DNA of 64,000 bases, from contig JAJFZO010000049.1 of the NCBI GenBank assembly GCA_021397835.1, positions 10,545,001 through 10,609,000 of the forward strand, read 5' to 3'. The stretch is from Moringa oleifera. Taxonomy: Eukaryota > Streptophyta > Magnoliopsida > Brassicales > Moringaceae. Under the pieces are notes generated by a model that searched no databases, was not told where the DNA came from, and worked only from the letters and a program-made list of their open reading frames with translations. Of the stretch, positions 27,408 through 36,649 are shown piece by piece. Position 1 is the first letter of the stretch; every line of letters starts with the position of its first letter. The translations under genes were made by a program, and so were the position numbers.

Positions 27408-27792
27408 GACTTTGGTTTGGTCTTTGTATAGACCCGTTTTTGAAAAAAGAGGAGCAATAATCAACTTCTTTTTCTATCAAGAAGGTTAGTATTGCTTCTT
27501 TATTTAGTTATTTAGTAGTTTTTTTTTATATAATATAAAGTTTTTCTGACTTCAACATTAAACATTAAATAAGAAAAAATAAAACAAGAAAAAATTATGA
27601 GTTTTTTTTAGTGTTATACTTTTGTTATCTACTATTTTTTGTTTTTAGCAAAAAGTTTTTACTAATCTTTTGTGAAGTTATTATTTAACATACATTAAAA
27701 AATGTTGGAATTGCAGTTTTTTTTTTTTTCATTTCATTTGTTTTGTAAAGTAATTTTCTAAATAAAACAAGAGTAGTCGTAAAGTAGTAGGG
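27408..27792. other. psbA-trnH spacer (plastid-derived)
   Basis: AT-rich spacer with a hairpin-like stretch just after psbA (GAAGCTCC...AGGAGCAATAATCAAC region, with GAAAAAAG around it), as expected for the psbA 3' stem-loop. No gene is seen. Confidence 0.6.
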
Positions 27793-27866
27793 GCCAATGT
27801 AGCCAATTGAATCAAGGCAGCGGATTATGAATCCACCATGCGCGGTTCAATTCTCGTCATTCTCCC
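27793..27866 (+). tRNA. trnH-GUG: trnH-GUG (plastid-derived, anticodon mutated)
   Basis: 74 bases aligning along their whole length with plastid tRNA-His. The anticodon reads ATG instead of GTG (GATTATGAATCC), and the acceptor stem and T-arm carry further changes. Position between psbA and rpl2 marks the LSC/IRa border of the source plastome. It is not a functional tRNA. Confidence 0.88.
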
Positions 27867-28034
27867 ATAATAACTATTAACTAATTATAATAACTAATAT
27901 TTTCGCTTTTGTATTAAGCTTTAATTTTTCTTAATAAATGATTTGCTACAAAAGGATGTTTTTTAGTGAATGTGTCATAGTTAATTAACTCCTATTTTTT
28001 TTTAAAGACAAAGACAGAAATTCTATTTTCTCTC

Positions 28035-28306
28035 TTATTTACTACGGCGATGAAGAATCAAATTATCATTATATTTATTCCTTTTTCTACTTCTTCTTCC
28101 AACTGTAGGATAACCCCAAGGGGTTGCGGGTTTTTTTTCTACCAATTGGAGTGCTCCCTTCATCACATCTATGGGGATGGTTTACAGGGTTCATAACTAC
28201 TCCTTTTACTACAAGACGCTTACCTAGCTAACATTTAGATCCGGCTCTACCCAAACTTCTCTGGTTCACCCTAACATTCCCCACTTGTCTGATTGTTTCT
28301 GAGCAA
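28035..28306 (-). pseudogene. rpl2: rpl2, ribosomal protein L2, 3' part of exon 2 (plastid-derived)
   Basis: Minus strand: [12 protein letters not shown], KCx[58 protein letters not shown] and TAA. This is about 90 residues of the C-terminus. Homology to rpl2 ends at GAGCAA (28301-28306), where a scrap of ycf2 begins with CAA shared. The 168 bp to trnH are the usual short spacer. Confidence 0.88.
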
Positions 28307-28399
28307 GATCCTGGATAACAAGCCTAAAGGTCTTTTTATTGATGATATCGATATTGATGATAGTGACAATATTGACACTAGTGACGATATTGATGCTAG
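28304..28399 (+). pseudogene. ycf2: ycf2 scrap (plastid-derived, 96 bp)
   Basis: Plus strand reads [20 protein letters not shown] then [10 protein letters not shown]. It matches the Asp-rich repeat region of ycf2 seen again on minus at about 62230-62335. It is wedged between rpl2 and atpA with short shared bases at both joints (CAA and AG). Its small size suggests filler DNA picked up during end-joining. Confidence 0.85.
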
Positions 28400-28707
28400 C
28401 TACTCAGAATGAATTGGCAAGAGGTCAACGATTACGTGAGTTACTCAAACAATCCCAATCAGCCCCTCTCACGATCGAAGAACAGATAATGACCATTTAT
28501 ATAAGAACGAATGGTTATCTTGATTCATTAGAACTTGGACTGGTAAGCAAATTTCTCGTTGAGTTACGTACTTACTTAAAAACGAATAAACCTCAGTTCT
28601 AAGAAATCACATCCTCTACCAAGACATTCACTAAGGAAGTAGAAGTCATTTTGAAAGAAGCTATTCTGGAACAAATAGAACATTTTTGACTTCAGGAACA
28701 ATTATAA
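28398..28707 (+). pseudogene. atpA: atpA, ATP synthase CF1 alpha subunit, 3' fragment (plastid-derived)
   Basis: Starts abruptly at [16 protein letters not shown] (codon order ...CTACTCAG), continues [40 protein letters not shown] and KTNKPQF, then TAA where a Gln codon stands. Beyond this, EITSSTKTFT and KEAILEQIEHF remain readable to TAA at 28705. Roughly the last 100 residues are present. Downstream trnR and trnG are on the opposite strand, as in plastomes. Confidence 0.9.
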
Positions 28708-28909
28708 ATAAATAAAAGAAATCAATCATTATTAATCTTTATTCTTTAATTTAATTAATTTCATTTTCATTTAATAATAATATAAGTTTCTAAGTATTAA
28801 ACAAGTATATAATATATATAACAAAAGTAAATATAACATAAGTAAGCATCTCTTATTCAAATCATTCAATATTCTTTCTTAACATAGATACATATATATG
28901 GAAATAAAT

Positions 28910-28981
28910 TGCATTTAATAGGATTTGAACCTATACCAAAGGTTTAGAAGACCTCTGTCTTATTCATTAGACAATGGATGC
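28910..28981 (-). tRNA. trnR-UCU: trnR-UCU (plastid-derived)
   Basis: Full-length plastid tRNA-Arg(UCU) on minus. The anticodon TCT is kept (GGTCTTCTAAACC). The acceptor stem has GCATCC against CATTAAATGC-side changes, so pairing is weakened, and the D-arm has G-to-A changes. About 200 bp of spacer separates it from atpA. Confidence 0.88.
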
Positions 28982-29152
28982 TTTTCATTTTGATTTTTTT
29001 GGATTTTTTTTTTACTTTACTATCTATTGTTCGAAAAAAAATAAAGAATATGTGAGACAATTTTAGGAATTATGTATTAATTTACTTCAATAAAGTGAAT
29101 TAATACATATTCAGACAAATATTATCTCTATAATATAGAACAGAGAATCTAA

Positions 29153-29200
29153 AGCGAGTAGCGAGAATCAAACTCACATCGTTAGCTTGAAAGGCTAGGG
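29153..29200 (-). tRNA. trnG-UCC: trnG-UCC 3' exon (plastid-derived)
   Basis: 48 bases on minus from CCCTAGCCTTTCAAGC to CTACTCGCT. In the anticodon loop TTCCAA has become TTTCAA, altering the anticodon. The intron (29201-29894) lies between this and the 5' exon. Confidence 0.85.
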
Positions 29201-29894
29201 GTTATAGTCGACCTCGATTCATCATTTTTAACATCTCTAATTCAAAACCGAACATGAAACTTTGGTTTCATTCTGCTCTTTTATGGAAGAAGGATAAATT
29301 CCTAGATATAATAAGATGGGAACGAAATAAAAATACAACCCATAACATCTATGTTAGCTTTTCTGTCATAATGCATTCAATTCAATATAATTTGCTTTAT
29401 AGATGATCCCTTTCAAAGAATGAGATTATAATAATCTTTCTAGTTACTTCGTTCTCTATTTCTATTTAATAGAATCCTTAGAAAAAGTATTTTGTTTCCA
29501 CCGAGCTAAAATAATATGTCGATGTCTCCAGTAACTAAAGTTATCGTTTATTAGCTATTTTACTTAAATTTTTCTATAAAAAACAAAAATTGAATTGAAA
29601 ATTTAGTTACGATTAGAAATAAATTTTTCTATCTTTATCTATGGATCCTTTTCTCATACTTATTCAATTGAAAATAGCGATCCAATTCAAAAATTATGAT
29701 TCATAATTTCATAATCAATTTTTCAGTTTATAATTGACTCTTGGATATGAATCATGAGAATATATACTTTTAGTTGAATTTTTCATTGAAAGGTAAAGGA
29801 TTAAATCCTTTTAAGAAAAAAAGTTTTTGATCATAAGATGAACCAAATCAAAGGACCCCTTAACTATTAAGGGGGTTAATAAAACGAATCACAC
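29201..29894 (-). other. trnG-UCC group II intron (plastid-derived)
   Basis: About 690 bp between the two trnG exons, the normal size for this intron. Its 3' end, GTCGACC before the exon, and the 5' end, GTGTGATTCG next to the first exon, fit a group II intron. No ORF is present. Confidence 0.75.
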
Positions 29895-29917
29895 TTTTAC
29901 CACTAAATTATACCCGT
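29895..29917 (-). tRNA. trnG-UCC: trnG-UCC 5' exon (plastid-derived)
   Basis: 23 bases on minus, ACGGGTATAATTTAGTGGTA and AAA, matching the first exon with G-to-A at position 1 and one more transition. Confidence 0.82.
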
Positions 29918-30761
29918 TACATGTGATTATTGTATATAAAAGGACCTTTTATAAAAAAAAAATAATTGGATGTAATCAAAATAAAATAAAATCAAATTTT
30001 TTTTTGAAAAATTAGAGCATTGATGTATTTTGTTAAGAGACCTAATGAAATTAGTAAAAGAGCGCTCATTTGAGTTATTTAGTTTAATGACTAAATAAAA
30101 TAAGAAGGTCCTTTTCTTTTTTGTTGGAAGAATTTTGATAGATAAGGCTCAGCAAAACGGCTTAGGTCATAATATAAAAATGTATTGGCAAGAATCCATA
30201 TTTTTCTTATTTTAATATATTTAAAGATATTTTTGTAGAAAAAATATAACAAAATTTGTTATAAATAAATAATATAATATAAAATCTTAAAACAAAAATA
30301 TATTATATTATTAATATATTATAATTAAGATTTTCTTTTATTTTAATAAATATAAATAAAAAAATTAAAATAAAAAAAATGAATGACACTTTGATTCTTT
30401 ATCACAAACACTTTTTTTTTAATTTCAAATAAAAAAATGAATCATTTTAACTATGATTCAGTGGTATGATTTGATTTATCATACAAAAAAAAAAAAAAGG
30501 TCCAGCTGGATATTGACTAGGCTAGGTTATGAAAATAACAAAATCAAAGAGATATTCTTTTTTGATATTTTTATTTGAAATATATCTTTCGAGCCATTTT
30601 TTAATGAAATTTTTAATAAAATTTATATATATAAATAAAAGTTGTATTGTATATAATTAATAATTTATATAAAAAATAAAGTACTAAAAAAGTAAAGAAG
30701 GGCTTTTTTTAAGCATTACTTTTTGTGTAATGTAAGATAGTAATTGTTCTTTTTTAATTAG
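29918..30761. other. trnG-trnS spacer (plastid-derived)
   Basis: AT-rich spacer of about 840 bp. This is the usual location of a long non-coding spacer. Several near-palindromic AT stretches (for example around 30285-30345) are seen, but no gene. Confidence 0.65.
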
Positions 30762-30847
30762 GAGAGATGGCTGAGTGGACTAAAGCATGGATTGCTAATC
30801 CGTTGTACGACTTATTCGTACCGAGGGTTCGAATCCCTTTATTTCCA
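30762..30847 (+). tRNA. trnS-GCU: trnS-GCU (plastid-derived)
   Basis: Plastid tRNA-Ser with its long variable arm (TTGTACGACTTATTCGTACC). The anticodon GCT is kept in GATTGCTAATC. The last bases of the acceptor stem (TTTATTTCCA) are diverged from CTCTTTCC, and GGCGG is reduced in the anticodon stem, so it is probably non-functional. Confidence 0.88.
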
Positions 30848-30941
30848 TTTCTTTTTTGATGACGTGGAATTAGAATAGATAAAATCTTAATAATATTATA
30901 ATATTTATAAAAATCAAGCAAGAAAAAACCCTCATTTTTTT

Positions 30942-31052
30942 TTATTCTTCACATCCGGGATTATGTCTTGGATCATTAGATAGGAATCCGAAGATGAAGA
31001 GAGAAACAAAGAATATCACTACGGTGTAAACAAAGAGTTTGAGAGTAAGTGT
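30942..31052 (-). pseudogene. psbI: psbI, photosystem II protein I (plastid-derived)
   Basis: 36 codons plus TAA on minus: [20 protein letters not shown], then [15 protein letters not shown]. The single membrane helix is intact, and the frame is open throughout. The start codon has become ACA, so it cannot start normally. Neighbours trnS and psbK are in plastome order. Confidence 0.92.
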
Positions 31053-31482
31053 TACACAATCTCCAAGATCTGATTTTTATTTGGGAAAAAAAGAGAATAG
31101 ATTCTCTATTTTTATACCACATATCCTATTTATTTTGATACCAAGAAATGAAGCGATTTTGATTATTTTTATAAATTAAATCAAATAGAAAAGATTTGAT
31201 TTTTTGAGAATTCATTTGTAAGAAGAAAAGAATTGAGTCTTTCCTATTACGAATTTTTTTTTCATATAAGCATTGTGTTGTGATAGACTCTAATAGGTTC
31301 TTTCAGTGAAAAAAAGGGTTCAAAATGAGGAAACGGGATGATTCAGATTTATCATGTCCACCTAAAAATTTCAATATTTGAATTGGGGGTTCGTTGATAC
31401 TATAAGACTTTTTGATCTTCTCAATTGTTAAATTTTTTTTCTCGAATAAATCATGAATTTTTCTAGGATAATATTAAGGACC
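31053..31482. other. psbI-psbK spacer (plastid-derived)
   Basis: Non-coding AT-rich plastid spacer of about 430 bp. No gene or RNA is recognised. Confidence 0.7.
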
Positions 31483-31666
31483 TCATCGAAAACTTATAGT
31501 AGCTTGCCAAACAAAGGCTAAGAGAAAAACGAGAACAAGTATTACTAGCATAACGTCTACGATTGGATTCAAAAAAGCGTAGGCCTCGGGCAATTTGGTG
31601 AATAAAAAATTACTCAAAAAAGGCAGAATTAAAATAAATACAGATCAATTTAAATATATTAAGCAT
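31483..31666 (-). pseudogene. psbK: psbK, photosystem II protein K (plastid-derived)
   Basis: Starts [17 protein letters not shown] on minus. The C-terminal part reads [28 protein letters not shown] and WQATISFR and TGA, but in other frames. Length 184 bp is not a multiple of three. Indels lie near the FFxKLPEAY segment (about 31605) and in the T-run after AYAF. Confidence 0.9.
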
Positions 31667-32010
31667 AACAAATATTTTGTTCTTGTAAGTAATTTGATTT
31701 TGATTGAGTTATTAATATGTTATTGATATAAGGTCCAAATGAAAAAAGGAAAGTAAGGTAAAGTAAAAATACTTCTTTGAACTCACCCAATAAAAAATCC
31801 TTCCATTCTCACAAGAGAATAGAATAAATTATACTTTCATACAATATCTTAATTGAATTATATGTAATGATCAATAAGTTTGGTTTCATTTTATATCTAC
31901 AAGTGTCAAAATCCTAACACCAATTAATCTATTTCATAGATATTTGGGCGGGAATTGATGAACAACCACTAACAATATTAATCTTTATTAGTGTTGAATA
32001 GAAATCTAAA
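31667..32010. other. psbK-trnQ spacer (plastid-derived)
   Basis: About 340 bp of AT-rich spacer upstream of psbK. It would hold the psbK promoter in the plastid. No distinct -35/-10 pair is claimed. Confidence 0.65.
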
Positions 32011-32082
32011 TGAGGCATAGCCAAGCGGTAAGGCAACGAGTTTTGGTCCCACTATTTGGAGGTTCAAATCTTTTTGTCCCAG
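32011..32082 (+). tRNA. trnQ-UUG: trnQ-UUG (plastid-derived)
   Basis: 72 bases matching plastid tRNA-Gln(UUG) from TGAGGCATAGCCAAGCGGTA to TTTTTGTCCCAG. The anticodon TTG is kept in GTTTTGGTCC. The acceptor stem is mismatched (TGAGGC against GTCCCA), as is the T-arm. It is opposite in strand to psbK, as in plastomes, and is the last gene of this block. Confidence 0.9.
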
Positions 32083-32424
32083 AGCATAGAATAAATATTA
32101 TTCTTTTTGAACAACCTTCTGTTTAAGAGTAAAATATTGGGGTGATTTTTTGAAATTGCGAAAACTCTTTTGATCTAAGGTGTATGACGTGTGAATCAAG
32201 CGTTTGTATGATTTTTTGATAGAAAGAAATCATAAACAAAAAAATGGCTTATTGCTGCCATTTTTAAAATGATTAAAAATCACCGAAGTAATGTCTAAAC
32301 CCAATGATTCAAAGCAGGGATAAAAGATCCTGGAATAAGGGAATATCGTTTTGTTTTCAATTGTCTCAATAACTAGAATGAAAGAAATAGGGAAAAGAAA
32401 AGTTTACGTTTCAACGAATCACAT
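32083..32424 (-). other. Block junction and 5' part of the ndhA intron (plastid-derived)
   Basis: From 32424 leftward the minus strand is ndhA group II intron, beginning ATGTGATTCG (GTGTG in the functional gene) and including TTTGAATCATTGGGTTTAGA near 32310. Left of about 32280 it passes into the trnQ flank. The exact breakpoint was not resolved. Confidence 0.55.
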
Positions 32425-32672
32425 GTAGAGATATTGATAAAACACATAGAGTTAATGGTATTTCATAACTAATCAACTGAGCAACGACTCACAGACCACC
32501 TAAAAAAGAATATTATTATTTGATCCATATCCTGACATAAGACGTCCAATAGGAGCAATACTTAAGATGGCAATCCATAAAAAATACACAATATTGAGAT
32601 CAATTAAAACAACGTGATTGCCAAAAGGAATTACTGAATAAGTTAGCAAAATTGATATAACTAATGTAGATG
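32425..32672 (-). pseudogene. ndhA: ndhA exon 1, second part (plastid-derived, split by CACTA-2)
   Basis: Minus strand: [20 protein letters not shown], then [29 protein letters not shown], a frameshift and stops, and YEIPLTLCVLSISL-like sequence ending at 32425. It continues exactly the reading frame of 45810-45504 once CACTA-2 and one ATG copy are removed. This proves the transposon inserted in this exon. The protein is the membrane NDH subunit 1 of the plastid NAD(P)H dehydrogenase complex. Confidence 0.92.
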
Positions 32673-33065
32673 CACTACAAATAAAAGCTTTAATAGCAGT
32701 TAAAAATGGTTTTTAATGACAATTGTAAAACTGTCATCTTTGTTCATGTCATTAAAGGGGAGAAGTTTTAATGACAGTTATTGAACTATCATTGAAAGTA
32801 TTACCTTTTAATGACAGTTCTATTGAAACTGTCGTTAAAGGGGTGACCTTTTAATGACAGTCCCAATAAAACTATCATTAAAGGGGGGCCCTTTTAATGA
32901 TAGTTCTATTAGAACTGTCATTAAAAGGGAAGGACCTTTAATGACAGTTATATTGGAACTGTTGTTAAAGGGGAGACCTTTGAATGACCATTCCAACAGA
33001 ACTGTTGTTAAAAGGGGCCCTTTTAATGACAGTTACTATAAAAGTGTCATTAAAAAGTCATTAAA
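32673..33065. repeat. CACTA-2 left terminus and subterminal hairpin array
   Basis: About eight units of roughly 42-46 bp, each of the form CTTTTAATGACAGTTCTATT then a few bases then AACTGTCATTAAAGGGG. Each unit is an inverted repeat with a short loop. The units are separated by GGGG-AGACC-type linkers. Sequence variation between copies is modest. An ORF of 79 codons across it is periodic noise. Confidence 0.92.
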
Positions 33066-33425
33066 GGTATTTTTTGTATTTATTTCAAAATAAATAAAAA
33101 ATTTATATATTCAAATTATCCAAAACCTGCTTCCACATTATCCATATATATCAATACAATTCTTCACAATATGCAACCAAAATTTTTATGTTATACACTT
33201 CAATACCATTCTCACAGAGATCGTCATTACTTCTTTCATATTTGAAAACACTCAAAATAATCTAATCCAAAAAAGTAATAAGAGATAAACAAAACAAAAG
33301 ATCACTAAAGTTTGATGTCATAATTGAACTCTATATGTACAATACATGAGTTAAAATATTACACAATCCTAAAAATTCAACTATATAAATTCAATAATGG
33401 TCATGTGTACAAAAATCTTCAAGGT
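33066..33425. other. 3' spacer of CACTA-2 second gene
   Basis: AT-rich interval between the subterminal array and the stop codon of the second gene. It probably includes its 3' untranslated region. Nothing else is recognised. Confidence 0.6.
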
Positions 33426-36400
33426 TCAACTTTCTAATATGGCACTCCAAAGAAATTGTCCAACCTCCTTTCTAACTTCAACAATATTCGATTGGGTGTA
33501 AGTATCTATGTCCACTAACAATATTTGAAAAGAAAAAAAGTTAGTCCAATTAAAATTTTTAATAAGCACATCAATTAATTACTTAAGTATTTAGATAAGT
33601 AAATGCTTAAAAACTTACCATTTTTGCATATAGGATATTTCTATCATGTCTATCAATGATGTCCCTTAAAAATTTCATAATATAATATCCACACTCAGTA
33701 TTTAAAGGCTGATGTGGACATTGCATTAAAAATTGATAATTGTTATATTTTGCAAAATAAATAAAACTAACATCACATATAGGTTTAAATATACATACCT
33801 TAGCAGGAATACTCCTAGGAATGCTCCTATTGCTTGATTCTCTGAAAACTTAGAACAATTTAAAAGAGCTACCAATAGAAAATAATCAATGTTCTTAAGA
33901 GTAAGAAAAAATACATAGTAACATTAATGAAAATATTTTCACTTACGTGGACATAAGTTGATCTAGTTCTTGATGAGAACCACGGTTCAAAGGATAAAAA
34001 ATACTGCACACAAAATTACGAGGCTGGACAACCACCAACAACCAGTGCTGCCTTCATTATGAAAAATAAATGTAAAAAATATTTTGAACAAAACTATTAA
34101 TAATTTTAACTAGTATTATAACTTACCTCAAGTTATAAGGAAATATAGCTACTTCTCCGTCACATGGATCTATCATTCTATTGGCTAGGTGAAGAGCTTG
34201 AGTGTCTATACTTATAGACATTCCATATGACAATGTTGACGGATCAGCAAATACAAAATACTTTCTCAAGCCAAGTGCAGTTAAATCTGTATAAAGTTTA
34301 CTGAAATAATAAAGAGTAAGAAAAATATAAATATGATGTAGCCAAATAATAATAACCAAATAAAAATTCAAAAGACATACGTACACAATGTAAGCCTGAA
34401 TAATGGTGACACTTAGATCTTCCATGTGACAAAATTGCATGATATCTTCTCGAGCCACAAATACATGTCCATCAAAAGCAAAGACTTCAATAAAAGGTAT
34501 GTGTATTGCTTCATCAGGTGCCATCACCTTGTTCACATAATTATACATCTTCTGTAATCCTGGTGGTAGCCCAATGGAAGATACTTGTTATGATGATTGT
34601 GATTTTGTCAATATTGGTGCTTTCTTAACTGGTAACTTACCTTGTTGCTTTATAGTCGATAGTTAAAAAATTTTTGCAAACTTAATTGACATTAATAAGT
34701 TGACTTTATAAAATATATTACCAAAAACATTACCTCATGTGTACCAATAATGACCCAATCTCGAGGCCAAGCAACAGCTGAACCAAGTGTAGAAAAAACA
34801 TTAATCAATCCACCATCTGGCTTAGGACGAGGCAACTGTGCATCATTATGAATAGTTACGTCCACTGTCACCCGAATATCATCAGAAAATAATGGACGCC
34901 TGTGGATCATCTGATTAGGAGTATGATTCATGAAGATAACCCCACTTGCCACTTTGTAGTCTGATGACTGGATGAACTTATGGCATGTCTCACACTATAA
35001 TGATCCAAAAAAACAAAAGTTACATTCGTAATATTATTAATATCACATCTACTATGAATAACATGTAACATACTTTATTTTCGTATGGTGCCAGTATAGG
35101 TGTAGGTGCTGGTGGTGTGATTGGCATAGGTGATTAAGGTATTGGATATTCTTCTTCCTCCAATAATCCAGTTATATTGTTGCTAGCTTTACTCGAACAA
35201 AATTGCATTGTAAATTTTTCTTGCTGGACATCATCATTTTTGTTCGCAACAATGTTTGTCAAAACTTCTTTATACTCTGTGAACCACCTTATCATCTCTG
35301 CCAATTGCGGTTGATCTAATTGCATACCTTGAGGGACATTTAACTTTTTGGGCTTCCCAAAATAAGATATGATAGTTACCCCAGATCCTTGACCTCTAAT
35401 TCGTCCGGAGTGCTCAAGTGTACCAAGAGCTTTCGTCAGTACATCTTTTAGACCGAAGTTTGTAAATTTACCTTGTGTGCTCTATATCATCAACTCATCC
35501 TACAATGTTATAATAAAATTAATCAACAAACATGAAATTTATTACTATAAATGCTAGAAAAAAGTTGAACTACACTTACAATTCTTTCCCCACACAGTCG
35601 GCTCGCATCATTCATATATTCTCCCTTTTTATTCTGTCGTGAAGCCTTCCATAATAAGGTACGATCAATTTGAGCATCGCTACCCAATGCTTGTTTCTTT
35701 TTTTAACATAAAGAGTGAACATGTTAGATTTTAAAATGTACTACCAAATGAATATGTAATCAATTATAAACATAATAAATGAAAAAAAAAACTTACAAAT
35801 TCACTCTCCAACCCTACAAATTCCTTTTTAGATAGACGATGGTCATACACATTCTTCTTTCTTTTCTCTTTTGCTATTTGTCTCTTTTGCTGTAAGATCA
35901 ATACACATTAACATTTGGAGAAAATTGTATAAACCAAAACTTTACTAACTATAAATATATACCTAAAACTCTTCTGTTATACAAGAGTTCACAAATTCCT
36001 GCCACACCCCAACATCTATAACACTGCTATATTCTTCAGGTGGAAATGATAGAAATTTCAAGTCATCAATGTGAGGGAATATGTGCTTTGATGTAAGATT
36101 GGTCTTGAAGTTCCTCCATTTGTTTACAGCAGACTGAAGTACGTACTTTTTCATGCTTGCATCAATATCATACGTCTTCTACAATATATTATAAAAAAGT
36201 GGATTGGTGCAAATCAAATTAATTGGAAATAAACTAATTGAAAAGCAATACCACATTGTGTTTCATTTAACTTACCAATATTGTCTCCCAAATCTTATTT
36301 TTCATTTCAATGCTTACTGAGTGCCAATTCACGATATTTATAGGCACCGTATTACGTACCACCACCCCAATGTAGCTATTGAACTGGATGTTATTCCTCC

Positions 36401-36600
36401 TAATTGGTTGACCTTTATCATTTACCTCGATCGTGAGCTTAACTTCGGAAGCACGACTCTTAATTATTTTAGGCATGCTAGTGATACCTCATTTTTTTGG
36501 GCCCTTGAGTGTTCAGAAGGATCCATCAAATCTATAAACAATAACAAAATATGGTTATTATCATATATGCAAAACATGATATAACATGATAAAATTAAAA
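33426..36600 (-). pseudogene. CACTA-2 second protein: Ptta-type region plus Ulp1/C48 cysteine protease
   Basis: Minus-strand exons in order. 36476-36267 has the motif EVNDKGQPIRRNNIQFNSYI, VVVRNTVPI and MKNKIWETIL. 36154-35963 has WRNFKTNLTSKHIFP. 35880-35800 has KKNVYDHRLSKKEFVGLESE. 35690-35134 has DAQIDRTLLWKASRQNKKGE and TKALGTLEHSGRIRGQG. These are the usual pieces of the plant Ptta/En/Spm second protein. Next come 34980-34692 (RVTVDVTIHNDAQLPRPKPD, AVAWPRD; like the domain that precedes the protease in related proteins) and 34548-34123 (VFVAREDIMQFCHMEDLS). The C48 core is spread over 34160-33610: HWLLVVVQPRNF with the catalytic-type His, and QCPHQPLNTECGYYIMKFLR with the catalytic-type Cys. 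The end is VRKEVGQFLWSAILES at 33428. The Asp usually found as WLD or YLD reads FYPLN here. A few stops interrupt. Exon borders are approximate. Confidence 0.75.
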
Positions 36601-36649
36601 AAATAAAATAAAATAATAAAAAACACAATAAGTTTGACACATGAGGTAA

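Noticed and set aside
32854..33093. 79-codon ORF in CACTA-2 left end
   Set aside because: Made of repeated KLSLKGGPFNDS-like units caused by the hairpin array period.
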